DNA of 64,000 nt, taken from the NCBI GenBank assembly GCA_002778195.1, contig PCDI01000006.1, positions 2,423,950 through 2,487,949 on the forward strand. The letters run 5' to 3'. The notes beneath the pieces were generated by a model. The model ran no database searches and was not told the origin of the DNA. It saw only the letters and a list, made by a program, of their open reading frames with translations. The stretch's first letter is position 1. Every line of letters starts with the position of its first letter. The DNA comes from Raffaelea ambrosiae (Eukaryota; Ascomycota; Sordariomycetes; Ophiostomatales; Ophiostomataceae). Both the position numbers and the translations under genes were made by a program. Shown piece by piece: positions 35,726 through 47,145 of the stretch.

Positions 35726-37694
35726 CTACCCTCTCACAGCGTCCTTGTTTGCAGTCTCTGTGTCAGTCATTTTTCTCCCCTTTGTCTTGACACTGCGCCA
35801 CTCCATTGTAAGGGCCCCAATCATGGCAATACAAGCCATGATTAGCCCAACACGAAAGCAGAGCCGCAGAGATTCGTTGTACGCAGAGACAGCAGCAGGC
35901 CGAGATGCAGCCGGTATGAGGTCGAGAAGCTCGGTCGCGCCGCTGCTCTGGATCTGCTTGGGTGTGACAGCGACACCCGGGATCTGTTCCAAACGCTTGG
36001 CGAGCTGCGTGTCCAACGCATTTTGGCCCACCGATGTGAAGACAGCGGCGAACAGCTGCTGGCCAAAGAACATGAGAGACGCTCCGATGGCGACATCCGG
36101 CCGCGGGAGGACTGTCTGGGCAGCCATATTGGGCGCTTGCGAGGAAAATCCGAGGCCAAATCCATACAGCAGCTGGTAGCCAACCCAGCGTCCCTCAGGT
36201 GTGTCGACGCGTAGAGTCGTGAGTAAACCGGTACCAGCGGCTGCGAGGGTCACGCCTAAAACCAGGAATGGCGTGTAGTACCCGATACGGCTAACCGCAA
36301 ACCCCGTAGCCACCGACGCAACTACGACTGGTAGCATCATGGGCAGAGTGCGGATGCCGCTGGTAATAGCTGAGACGCCTTGGATAGCCTGGAACCACAG
36401 AGGAAGGTAATAAGCTAGACGGTCAGAAAAAAAAATAAGAGCCATTATGTGACCAAAGGCAGTCCGTCAAAAAAGGTGGTTAAGAAGACACTGACAGAAC
36501 ATGGTCATATGGGCACCCGTGCAGCAGCTGCTGAGAAATCCAGACGCAACGCTGCGCTGCAACAAGATCCGCGGCGGTACCGTCGCCTTTTCTGGTAGAA
36601 GTATCTGGATAGCCACAAAGGCAACCAGAAGGGCAAAGGCAAGCACTAATAAGGCAATGATTCTTCCGTTGCTCCAGGCATACGTGGTGCCGCCCCATTG
36701 CAGGGCCAGGCAAAGACAAACGATGCCCGGCACCATGGCGAACATGCCGAGAAAGTCGATCTTGAGGAGCTTTTCTTTTGTTGTGAGGTTTGGTTTGCCT
36801 GGCAACTTGGACACCTGAGGAGGAACATGCAAAATAAAGACATCAAGCAAAAACACTGCTCCACCGATGGGCCTAAGGAACAATGTTAGCTACAGATAAG
36901 CTACCGAACGAGTGTCTTTTCTTCAGTCCGCCACTCACAAGTTGAGCCAGAAGCACCACCTCCAGGTCACGTTGGTGGTGAATGCACCGCCGACGAGCGG
37001 GCCCATGACGGAGGCCACGGCGAACACGGCGCCGAAGAAGCCTTGAAATTGCGGGCGCCTCTGCAGCGGGACAGAGTAGACCATGATGGCCATCTAGAGG
37101 AGAGATGTTAATCTATGTACACACTGCTACAAAGAATCGGCAAAGTAACTTACAACGCCAGCCAAGACACCTCCAGCACCGAGTCCCGCAATGGCTCTTC
37201 CAAGAATAAAGGCTGTAGAGCTCGGTGCAGCACCGCACACGGCTGAACCCGCTTCAAAGAGAACAATGGAGAGGAGAAAAGTGGCCTTGATTGGAAAGAT
37301 GGTGTACAACTTTCCAAACAGCAGCTGGAAGGCGCAGTTGGTGAGGAGGTAGGCGGTGCCATACCAGCCGATGTCGCCGGCAGCATGAAACTGGTCGGTA
37401 ATTTGTGGGATGGCAGTAGCTACAATGAGGCGGTCCTAGTCTTGTTAGAGAGAGAATGCTGTGAACGTGAACGCAAGAGGTGAGGAAAGGACCAACCAAA
37501 GACACGAGAAACATGCTGGTGAAGATGGACAGCATAACTAAGAACAGACGGAGTCCTGCAGGGTAGACAATGTCGTCATGCTTTTGAGGTGCCTTCAGGT
37601 GCGCATCCTTTCTTGTTTCCGCAGATCCATCTCTGTTCTCTGATTTTGAAGCTGGCATTTCGGAGGCTGTCTCGTCTTTGGTTCGGGCCGCCAT
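35726..37694 (-). CDS. MFS drug/toxin exporter, DHA2 (14-TM) type
   Basis: Plasma-membrane proton antiporter of the DHA2 family, which exports drugs or fungal metabolites. Five exons (37694..37497, 37435..37154, 37093..36939, 36872..36496, 36414..35726) join in frame to about 566 residues, the usual length. It has a hydrophilic N-terminus, then LDRLIVATAIPQITDQF after the first helix, GDIGWYGTAYLLT, the antiporter-like motifs ILGRAIAGLGAGGVLAG and SVMGPLVGGAFT, TWRWCFWLNLPIGG (diagnostic of this group), and YYLPLWFQAIQGVSAITSGI in the middle. The neighbours (SAK-HAD, usgS) do not form a biosynthetic cluster, so the substrate is unknown. The intron after exon 4 joins HMTMF to SYYLPLWF. Confidence 0.92.
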
Positions 37695-38409
37695 AATGGG
37701 ACGGTTTTAATCGACGTGATACTAGAGATGAGTGCAGTGAGTGACCAAAACTAGAAAACAAAAGCTCAAAGAAGCCCTTTATTTATTGTCAAAATATACA
37801 GCAGCCAGGCTCAATTACACCTCCAGAGTGTATATAAGAGTCGTTTCTCCCCGTTTAGATTTCCCAATTGGGTATTACACGGGGAATTTTGGCCGCCACG
37901 ATGTTTCGGCCCCGAACTTTCCAGTCCCGGCGTCCGCCCCTTGCCACGTCTGAAGCCCAGTGTCATTTGTGTGTAAGACAATTCCCGGCCTCTTGATATC
38001 ATCGGCTCCCCGTAACTTCTTTAAGCTCAATTGTCCCTGAAGTGTCCCAACTTACACGACCATTTGCCAGCCACACCTTCAGGGTTACACAGTGGAGACC
38101 CTCAGCTGGCAAGCCACGCAGCACGCTAGAAGCCGCCCAGGTGCTCAGGAATGCCCGCCACACCGAACGAGGTGGGGACCCTCTGAGCGAGGAGCTGAAA
38201 AAAAAAGAGGAAAAAAATAACAGGGCCTCAAGCTTACGTCATAGCTGAGTCGCTTTTTTGCACTACCCTTCGCCCTTTTTACTCCCGAGACCCGCGCCCG
38301 GTGTAGCAAGCAGGAGAGCTCGACCTGGGACAATCCTCGACAACGCCAACCTGGGGTTTTTTTTTCTTTTCTTTTGTGAAGCGCTCGCTCTCTCCGTCGC
38401 CCTCCTTCT
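37695..38409. other. Divergent promoter region, MFS / usgS
   Basis: About 0.7 kb between divergent starts. A possible short A-run (38198-38216) and a T-run just upstream of usgS are the only notable features. Confidence 0.55.
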
Positions 38410-40002
38410 ATGTCGAATAACCCGTCCACCACGGCCGCGCCGCCGGACGGCAGAGCGCGGCCGCCTGCGGACGCCTACCCCGCCAACTTCAACCTCAACC
38501 ACCCCGCGGTGCTCAAGGCCAAGCAAGAGCTGTTTGACTTTTCGCGGTTCGACGGGAATGCAATTCTGCGCGGCGCGCAGCTGACACTGGTGGGAGGTGA
38601 GTGGGAAAAAAGGACAGGCCGAGATGAAATCCAGAAAAATCCCGGAAGAATCCAAGAAGAATCCCAGAAGAGCCCCGGAAGAATCCCAGATAAAATCCCA
38701 GAAAACCCCAAGACTGACACGGCGCGACAGCCCAGCGCGCTCTCCAGAACCCCGACCTATGGACGTCGCAGCAGTATCGGCAGGCCGCCATTGCGGTCGC
38801 CTGCGGCATTGCCATCCGGCTTCTGATTGAGATCCCGGTACGTTGTTCTTTTTGTGTTTTCTTTGCTGCTGATGAGACGGTCTGATGAGATGGCCTGTCG
38901 CTGACCCTGTGATTCTCCCCCCCCCCCCCCAGATCATCCTCGTCAAAGTCTTTATCTTCTTCCTGGGGCTTCTGATCAACATGGACGGCGTCACCTGGAC
39001 CGACACCATCGGCGACGGCCTTCGCTTCCTCCAGGAGTACGTCCTGCAGGTGCCGCTGTTCATGATGACGCTCATGCGCCACATCACGCCGGCCATGGAC
39101 GAGCTCTTCATGGTCTCGCTCCAGTGGGTCGACTACACGTACGCCCAGAAGCACAAGCACGAGGGCCCCATCGACCCGCGCCAGCGCTACTACGACAACC
39201 TCTGCGCCTACGCCCAGGTCAGCCACCGGTCCGCCGCGGGCAACGAGCGCAAGGGCGGCATCACCCGGTTCCTGCGGCGCTTTGCCAAGAAGACGTTCCT
39301 TTCCCTGGCCATCTATGCCCTGTCGTACGTGCCCGTGTTTGGCCGCCTCGTCCTGCCGGCCGCCAGCTTCTACACCTTCCGCGGCGCCGTCGGCCTGGGC
39401 CCGGCCGCGCTCATCTTTGGCACCGGCATCTTCTTGCCGCGGCGGCACCTCATCAAGTTCTTGCAGACGTACTTTGGCTCCCGCAGTCTCATGCGCGAGC
39501 TGCTCGGCCCGTACTTTTCGCGCGTCCGCTTCAACAGCCAGCAGAAGCGCCACTGGTTCCAGAGCCGCGAGGGCATCCTGTTCGGCTTCGGCGCCGGGTT
39601 CTACATCCTGCTGCGCGTCCCGCTCTTTGGCGTTCTCATCTACGGCATCGCCGAGGCCTCGACCGCCTACCTGATCACCAAGATCACCGACCCCCCGCCG
39701 GCCAGTGCCACCACGCCGGCGCTGCAGGTGGCCTTTGCCGAGAGCCAGGAGAAGTGGCACAACAAGAAGGCCTTTCTGGAGGCCGCGCTGGACAACCTGG
39801 ATGCGATGCAGCGGCAGGCGCGGGTGATCGCGTACGCGCCGGACCCGGACCGGCCGGGCACCGTGGATGCCGTGTACAAGCTGCAGAAGCCGACGGTCGA
39901 CACGTCTCCCGGAGCCTGGCCTGAGGCAGCAGCAGCAAGCAGTAGTAGTTTTGACCATGACCGGCCATCTGCATCCCAAGAACAATACCGCCAGCAATAT
40001 CA

Positions 40003-40037
<35 letters not shown>

Positions 40038-40087
40038 CATCACACAACGACCCCCCACCCCCCTACTCCGCTGTTGCCGGACATTGA
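38410..40087 (+). CDS. usgS: Transmembrane protein UsgS-like
   Basis: Conserved fungal multi-pass membrane protein annotated as UsgS in Aspergillus; molecular function unknown. Exons 38410..38596, 38731..38837 and 38933..40087 give about 482 residues. Conserved parts are NAILRGAQLTLVGG joined to ALQNPDLWTSQQYRQAA, then AIRLLIEIP joined to IILVKVFIFFLGLLIN, then YVLQVPLFMMTLMRHITP, SLQWVDYTY and a C-terminal helical region (YVPVFGRLVLPAASFYTF). There are at least five hydrophobic segments. The C-terminus is low complexity: Ser run, then a CAG tract encoding about 13-14 Gln interrupted by His, then Pro-rich. Intron 1 carries a short Gly/Arg-like tandem repeat (non-coding). Intron 2 ends in a 14-base C run before AG. 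Confidence 0.88.
38630..38716. repeat. Minisatellite inside usgS intron 1
   Basis: Imperfect tandem units of the type GAATCCCAGAA/GAATCCAAGAA, about 10-12 bp. They lie wholly in the intron. Confidence 0.75.
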
Positions 40088-41966
40088 GAGCGTTCATGTC
40101 GTATTTTTTGATGCCTGGCTCATGGCCATCACACACATGACCAGCAAGTAGGGGTCGTCATCACCACCACCACGGACAGAAAAGATTCATAAGCGAAGGA
40201 GGATTTATTATCTCGGACAAGGGGTCAATGGGAAACATAACGTGGCGTTTTTATTTTTTATTTTTTTCTTGCGGGATCCATTGTCGTGGGGGGGACTCGG
40301 TCAGGGACGGAAATTATCGACAAAACTAGTTTTTCTCACACAGCCGAGGCGGCATGGTATCAATGTGGGATATGGGGGGAGGGGGAAGGCGAGGAGAAAG
40401 GACTTTGGCATTGCCATTCTGATCAGAAGAGGCTGTGAGCCCCTGATTGGCTCTCCTGCGTCCTATCAGCTTGTTGGTGGCCTCTTGATGAGCCAGGGGA
40501 GAAATGCATCTTCTCGTTCTTGACATGTAGCATAATCTACACCGACTACTCTTTTCGGGTCAGCTGTCGAATTGACAGAAAAAAAATTCTTCACCGTCTT
40601 GTCGTATCGATGCATGCTTGATGCAAGTTCCGATGCACGTATTCTAGGCAGCGCCATGACGGGAGGCTTATAGAGAGCGGCCCAAAACAGAGGCCCGAGA
40701 ATGAGGCCCCCCTCGGGGACCAGAGACACCAACAACCAAGACAAGAAGACCTGCAGAAACAAGGGAAAGAATGGACTTTTTGTGACCCGATGCCCGTGAT
40801 GTATTCGATCAATGCAAGACGAAAGGACGCACATGCATATGAATTACGTTGAGCTTACGTCTCAGGATGGCGACCGATTGGCCGGCCTTTCCTGGGTGCT
40901 GCAACAAAGTCCTCCCCCCGCCCTGTTCTTTTTTTTTTTGGCACTTTTGAGCGTCTACCACGGTCTGGAACGGTGTGTTGATCCTGTTGGTCGCTTGTTG
41001 GGTCGCTTGTTCGAGGCCAGCTGCTGTGGCCGTCCCGGTGTGGCTGCCCGGGGTCGCTTGTTGAGGCCAGCTGCTGTGGCCGTCTCGGTGTGGCTGGGGG
41101 TCGCTTGCTGAGGCCACTCGCTGCGGCCGCTTCGCTGTCGACCAGTGTCCAGGCCAAGTGGACCAGGTCGCTTAATGAGGTCGCTTGTGTCAGTTTGGTC
41201 GCTTTTCCGGCCGCATGAGGTGTCTTATCACAGGAAACAGGATTCATGTGGGCTAATGCGGGCAGAGGAAACACGGCTGCCTGGATGCATCACGCCTCCA
41301 AATAATTACGATAATAATCTTCATGGCTTGACCCCCCTCTCCGAAGCTGCGCCGCCGTCCACTGGGAGGCTTGTGTGTGTCTGTGTGTGATAATGCAACA
41401 AGAAACGGAAAGCGCGTCTAACGGCAAGACCTGGGAGGGAAGCGGGGGTTGTGCAGTTCGTGCTTTCCTAGAATGGCAATGCTTTCCTGATAAGCTCCCG
41501 CTTGGGCGTGGCCTTGGAGTGGAGACCCTGTCAAGAACGAGACCAACGGCAGATCAAGAAAAAAAAAATGGGCGGAGGGGATTTGAATGATACCGGGATC
41601 TGAATTGGGCTGATAGCTCGGGGTGTAGGGCGGGCGATAACGAACAGGAGGAGGACGACGAGTAAGAGGAATGACTGAATGTTGGGTGGGAGGGTGCGGA
41701 GAAGTGCGAGAGTGGACAACAAGGGGACATACTGTGCCGTGTATATATCAAGATAAAGATCCCCGTGGACGAAGGGAAGAGAGAGAAGGAGGAGGAGAGG
41801 AGGAGAAAGACCAGCTCCGGCCGTGATCCGCAGTTCTTTTTTTTTATCTCTTGCCTGGAGCTTCGCTGCCGTCGCCGAGCGTTCGTCCAAGTCATTGGCA
41901 CTTTGTGGAAGAGCTTGTGAGACACCATACTAACCCCCCACAACCACCAGCATACAATCGACCACC
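40088..41966. other. Intergenic, usgS / formamidase
   Basis: 1.9 kb in tandem orientation. It contains a 50-bp tandem repeat (41000-41110) and G-rich stretches. No gene was recognised. The segment before 41966 is probably formamidase 5' leader. Confidence 0.55.
41000..41110. repeat. About 50-bp tandem repeat, two copies plus a fragment
   Basis: Unit begins GGTCGCTTGTT(C)GAGGCC and continues through CTGCTGTGGCCGT and CGGTGTGGCTG. Copies begin at about 41000 and 41051, with a third partial start at about 41099. Further isolated GGTCGCTT words occur to 41205. Confidence 0.85.
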
Positions 41967-44277
41967 ATGGGCATGTCGGGGATCCGCTATGCCAACAAGG
42001 TCAGCTTCGAGACGCCGGCCTGGGAGCAGCCCGGCGTGCATGTAAGTTGGCGTGTTGGCCCCGTCTGGTCCTTTTCGATGGAGGCTGTGCTGACCTGTCC
42101 AGAACCGATGGCATCCGGATAGTGAGTTCTGGGAAGCTTCTCTCGCGACTTACACGATGCTGACCCAAGCGCAGTTCCGTCTTTTGGGACCATTGAAGAC
42201 GGCGAGACCGTCAAGATTGAGTGTCTAGACTGGCAAGTGTGTCTCCTATGTCTTACCTCTCCTATATATGTTCTAACCCCCCCCCCCCAGGACTGGTGGC
42301 CAGATCGAAAACAACGACGCCGCCGACGACCTCCTCCATGTCGACCTCACCCGCATCCACTACCTCAGCGGCCCCTTTGAGATCGAGGGCGCCGAGCCGG
42401 GCGACATCCTTCGCGTCGAGATCATGGACGTCCAGCCCATGGAGGACCGTCCCTGGGGGTTCACTGGCGTCTTCGACCGCCACAACGGCGGCGGTTTCCT
42501 CGACGAGATCTATCCCACTGCGTAAGTTTTGCTCGTCCAGTCCTCGCTTCGCTCGTTGTTATTGAAGTTCTTGCCTCGCCCAATTCGGGGCCCCTGGTTG
42601 TGCTCGTTTGTTTTCCCCAGTTTGTCTATACTTGNGTCCTCGCTTCGCTCGTTGTTATTGAAGTTCTTGCCTCGCCCAATTCGGGGCCCCTGGTTGTGCT
42701 CGTTTGTTTTCCCCAGTTTGTCTATACTTGTGCTTTTTTTTTTTTTTGTCTTTTTGCTTTTTTTGTCTTGCTTCGTTTCGTCCTCTTCTTGGCTTGTCCT
42801 TTCCGGAACATCTCCTCCCCTCTCACCTCGCCCACTTTGCTCTCCTCTTGCCTTCCTCGCTTGCTCACGCTTTCCCCTTTTCAGTGCCAAAGCCATCTGG
42901 GACTTTGAAGGCATCTACTGCACCTCCCGCCACATCCCTCATGTCAAGTTCGCCGGCCTCATCCACCCGGGCATCCTCGGCTGTGCTCCATCGTCCGAGA
43001 TTCTCGAGACCTGGAACGTCCGCGAGGCCGTCCTCATTGCCGCCAACAAGCTCCAGTGCCGCGATGTGGCCATGCCGCCCGAGCCTCTGAACGCCCATGC
43101 CGGCGCTGCCGAGGGCGCCCTCGCGGCCAAGATCGCCAAGGAAGGTGCCCGCACCATCCCTGGCCGTCCCGAACATGGCGGCAACTGCGAGTAAGACAAC
43201 ATCCGGGTGGAGAGCGGCCTCTTCTTCTCATCTTGTACTGACAGAACAGCATCAAAAACCTCTCCCGTGGCAGCAAGGTCTACCTGCCTGTCCACGTGAA
43301 GGGCGCCAAGTTCAGCGTTGGCGATCTTCACTTTTCGCGTACGTACAACCAAGCCCCCCCTCTCACAGAGTCCCCTACATCCGGGTTTTTTCTTTGTCTC
43401 TAACAATACCAGAGGGCGACGGTGAAATCTCCTTCTGCGGCGCCATCGAAATGGCCGGCGGCGTTATCACCATCAACTGCTCGGTCATCAAGAACGGCAT
43501 GAAGAGTCTCAATATCAAGTCTCCCATCTACGTCCCCGGCCCCGTTGAGCCCCAGTTTGGCCCGGGTCGCTATATCTACTTTGAGGGCTTCTCCGTCGAC
43601 GAGCACGGCAAGCAGCACTACATGGATGTCGCCGTCGCCTATCGCCAGACCACTCTCCGTAAGTTTCTTTCTTTTTTTTTTTTGTCCTCGCTTCGCTCGT
43701 TGTTATTGAAGTTCTTGCCTCGCCCAATTCGGGGCCCCTGGTTGTGCTCGTTTGTTTTCCCCAGTTTGTCTATACTTGNTTTTTTTTTTTTTTTGGTCCT
43801 CGCTTCGCTCGTTTCCTTTGCTCGTTTCCTTTTCCCCCGCTTCACTCGTCCTTCACTCGCTTTCTTTCTCTTCTTCTTTTTCCTTGCTCCACCCGTCTAT
43901 CGTTTGTCTTTCGTTCGTCACTCACTCGTGAACTCGTAGGCTGCATTGAATACCTCCGCGGCTTCGGCTACTCCGACTACCAGATCTACCTTCTCCTCTC
44001 TTGCGCCCCCATTCAGGGCCATGTCGCCGGCATCGTCGACATCCCCAATGCCTGCACCACCCTCGGCCTCCCCCGCGACATTTTTGATTTCGACATCGGT
44101 CCCGAGACCGTTGCAGCCAACGGCGGGCCCACAAAATTGGACATGGGCTCCTGTGCATTCCCCACGGGCATCACGGAGGGCATCATCTCAATAGGCGGCA
44201 GCAACAGCGAGATCAGCTTCGGTGGCGGTTTGACCTACAAATTCAAAAGAGGGCAACTAGGTTCGTATGAGGAGTGA
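41967..44277 (+). CDS. fmdS: Formamidase (FmdA/AmdA acetamidase-formamidase family)
   Basis: Hydrolyses formamide to formate and ammonia, a cytosolic nitrogen-scavenging enzyme known as FmdS in Aspergillus. Eight exons (41967..42041, 42103..42121, 42175..42232, 42291..42521, 42885..43190, 43250..43338, 43413..43658, 43940..44277) join in frame to about 453 residues. Family sequence is continuous: TVKIECLDWTGGQIENND, VDLTRIHYLSGPFEIEGAEP, WGFTGVFDRHNGGGFL, FAGLIHPGILGCAPS, HGGNCDIKNLSRGSKVYLPV, VGDLHFSQGDGEISFCGAIE and YLLLSCAPIQGHVAGIVDIP. Exon 2 is only 19 nt. The third intron (42233..42290) is of GC-AG type, the only way to keep DWTGGQ in frame. Introns 4 and 7 hold identical 95-bp blocks and single N bases; coding sequence is not affected. 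Confidence 0.95.
42540..42634. repeat. 95-bp block, copy A (formamidase intron 4)
   Basis: Starts GTCCTCGCTTCGCTCG and ends TCTATACTTG, directly followed by N (42635). Identical by eye to copies B and C. Confidence 0.95.
42636..42730. repeat. 95-bp block, copy B (formamidase intron 4)
   Basis: Begins immediately after the N at 42635. It is followed by TGC and a T run, the apparently natural continuation. Confidence 0.95.
43684..43778. repeat. 95-bp block, copy C (formamidase intron 7)
   Basis: Preceded by a T run and followed by N (43779) and another T run. After that the 16-base start of the block appears again and continues differently. Confidence 0.95.
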
Positions 44278-44618
44278 AAGGAGTGTCGCAGGACGACAGA
44301 ATATTAGTTGAGTGCACCGAAAAATGGTCCTAAGGGGGGGGATTAAGCAAATAGGCTACCAAGGAGAGATAGGATGTTGATGAGAATCCCTTTCAAGGTT
44401 GTGTGGGTGTGAATTGAAATATGCTTTCTATCTTGCTGTTCTTGCAATGAGCACGCCAGTGGCTGCAGATGGAATATGGAATGAGGTAAAGGGAAAAGAG
44501 AAAAGGAAAGGAAAAAAAAGAAACTCCAGTCAATGGACGACGACACCAACTCCTTTGCCATGTAGATAAAAATATGTACATTGCAAAACACCCTCCCTTG
44601 TCAGTCCCTCCCCCCTCC
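44278..44618. other. Convergent 3' region, formamidase / OTU1
   Basis: About 340 bases of 3' flank. Nothing specific was seen. Confidence 0.6.
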
Positions 44619-45758
44619 TTAATCATTGAACGCCAATTCTGAAAAAGCAGTGTGCCCTGTCTCCTTGGTATGCTTGATCATTTCCTTCTCGCCCGAGCCG
44701 AGCCAGTTCTCGCAGCCGGGCATCTCGCAGCGGATGGCCATGGTCTGCGTGTCCGTGTAGTACTGCGCTTTCTTGAGCTTGGCCGCCAATTCCTTGGCCT
44801 TTTCAATGACCGACTCGTCGTCGACCCGCCACTGCGTGACGTCCATGTCTGCTGGCAGGCCGAGATCGAACGTCTGCGTAATGCGATCGTAGTGGATGCC
44901 AGAGTAGAGCAGGATGCAGCGAGTATCCTTATCGAGACCATATGTATCGACACGACCATACTGTGCGTGTTAGCGGAAGGGGGTACAGAGTTTTTATTTT
45001 GATTAGGTTGCAGAGGGAGCAGCTCACCTTGACATCGATAGAACAAATCTGGATGTTGTAGATCTCGCTGAGACACTCGAGTTCGATGGAACCGCCCCAG
45101 CGCTGGGGATCGCGGATGCGCCGGGCATAGACGGCCGGCTCGATGTTCTCGAGCACGACCTTGGAGTACTTTTCGGGGTGGGAGAGAATGTGCTGGGAGA
45201 CCTGGGCGCGAACCTGGGCCGCAGGGTCGGCGATACCGAGGACGCCGCCAAAGGCCGTGAACATGCAGCTGTTGTCGTCCGGCATCACGCGCAGGACTAG
45301 GGGAAGAAAGGTCAGTCAGCGAGCATCTTTTTGAAATCCTTCATCTTTCATCATCTTTCAGCATGTTTGTGCCCGGCGGTTGACCACTCACTCAAATAAC
45401 CTCCGCCCTCGTCCCATGGCACGACAGTCTCGTCGACGTCGACGCCTTTTGGCTTGAACGGTGCCTTGGCTGGCGGGGGCCTCGGTGGGGGTGCTGGTGA
45501 TGGCTCGCGCGCGGGCCGGGAGCCTTCTGCGGGAATGACCATGACGGTGGCGCCGTTGAGCTTGAGCGGTGCCAGCGTTGTGGTTTCGGGTGACGACATG
45601 TCTATCAGCGCGGGGGGGAAGCCCGTCTTGAGTGTGAAGTCCGCCACGCCCGTCTTCTCCCGGATGGCCTGCACCAGCGCCGCCAGCGACCAGTCGTCGG
45701 CAGCTTCGAGCGTCACGGCAGCCTCCGGGCCGCGGACACGCATACGGATAGGAGCCAT
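44619..45758 (-). CDS. OTU1: Ubiquitin thioesterase OTU1 (YOD1)
   Basis: Deubiquitinase that works with Cdc48/p97 in ER-associated degradation. Three exons (45758..45392, 45296..45028, 44960..44619) give 325 residues, the usual length. It has an N-terminal UBX-like domain (MRVRGPEAAVTLEAADDWS to LNGATVMVIP), a Pro-rich linker, and an OTU domain with catalytic triad elements DDNSCMFTAFGG (Asp, Cys) and LLYSGIHYDRI (His). A C-terminal C2H2 zinc finger has CEMPGC followed by HTKETGH. The first exon joins in phase 1 (GGGYL|I|LRVMPDD). The start is the first ATG of a clean frame and matches the family N-terminus. Confidence 0.95.
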
Positions 45759-47145
45759 TGCTGCTGTGGTTTCCGTGGATAGACGAAAAAAAAAGGCTAT
45801 ATCGAGGTAGGTATTACTCCCAAGAAAGGCTATAAAGACAAGACGATATATGTCCTGCACCCCAAGTGACTTGTCTCCTGGTGTCGCTTTTGTAGAACTT
45901 TTTAGGAGCGCCACGAGGCCGGGCGCAGATCGTTTCTTTCACGATAAGTTTTCCTGAAATAGCAAAACCGTGAATGCTCAGGTGTCCGAGGAGGAGAACA
46001 AGCCACCTAGGAGGGATGGCGAAGCAAGACGGCGCCAGGAGGTCTCAAAGAACCCGCCACTGTTGTCTCACGATTCTGCCGGATTCGGTGTGCTTCCTGC
46101 GTTTGCGTAAGCTAAGGGAGCCATAGCAATCCAGCAGTGTGTTGACAACTCACAAAGAGGGCCTTGGATTGTGTCTCGCGCGTTCCTTAAGTGTTCCCCT
46201 CCAGCGTCACCGTCTGTGTTCCGCTGCTCTCAAGGCTCTTGTCTTTCCAAGGTGGCCCTGTCTATGTATGCACACAGTGTTGGGTCAATGGGGGGGGGGC
46301 GGTTTCACCCCCAAACAAGGTTGGGTGGGCTGTGCTGCGTCGGATCGTGCCGGTTGTGCGTACCAGGCGCAATGGGGAATAAAAAAGCTCGCAGCGTCTA
46401 ATTGAGCAAATGCGCAACATGGGAGAGGCTCTGCGACACGATTACGACACAGCTGCATGCGGGTTATTATCAAGACCATTAAAATAAAATAAAAAAGGTG
46501 CGCGGCTGCCGCGCCCTCGTGTGTGACCAACGAGTCTTGTGTGGGCGGTGGTTCCTTCCTTTGTTGGAGGCCGTCTTGCCCGATAAAGAAGCACGGATCC
46601 CATCTGGCGCCATCTCTTGGTCGCAGCGGTAACGGCCACGGGACCGCAGCGCTGTACTACGGCGTCATGGTGGAGCTCCCAGGTTTGCGCGATTAGTCAT
46701 CCATGTGGAGCTAGCTCCGATCGCGTCAAACGTGACAACCGAGACAGAAAATGGGAAAGAGCGATGGGCTGGGAGCGCACCAAAATCGGAACGGCAACCA
46801 GAAACAGAAGGAGCAGTTGTGTACGAGTACTGCATCGTCACCTATTTTTTTTAATATTTTTCATTTTGTTTCCCCCCCCCTTTTTTTTCACTTGATTTTT
46901 TGGAGGTGGAGAGTTGTCTGCTCAGTTTCTTCTTGGATCGACGAGTGATCTTGCCGGGATCTTTCGTACGAATTCAGCGCGCGCGCAAACCGTCGCTCTC
47001 CCCCCTCCCCCCCCCTGGACGATATAGCCAACGGCGCAAGCCACGAAAGCACTGCAAAGCCGCATTCGGCACCCTTGCTTTTGCCTTTGACTCCGACCCT
47101 TGTTCTCATCCAACGTCGGCACACGACAAAGCTGCCAGAGGAACA
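45759..47145. other. Divergent intergenic region, OTU1 / RSC subunit
   Basis: 1.4 kb between divergent starts. It contains a 10-G run (46290-46299) and T/C-rich sequence just before the RSC gene. No further gene was recognised. Confidence 0.55.

Noticed and set aside
35726..44277. A secondary-metabolite cluster around the MFS exporter
   Set aside because: No polyketide, peptide or terpene synthase or cluster regulator is present; the neighbours are housekeeping or unknown membrane genes.
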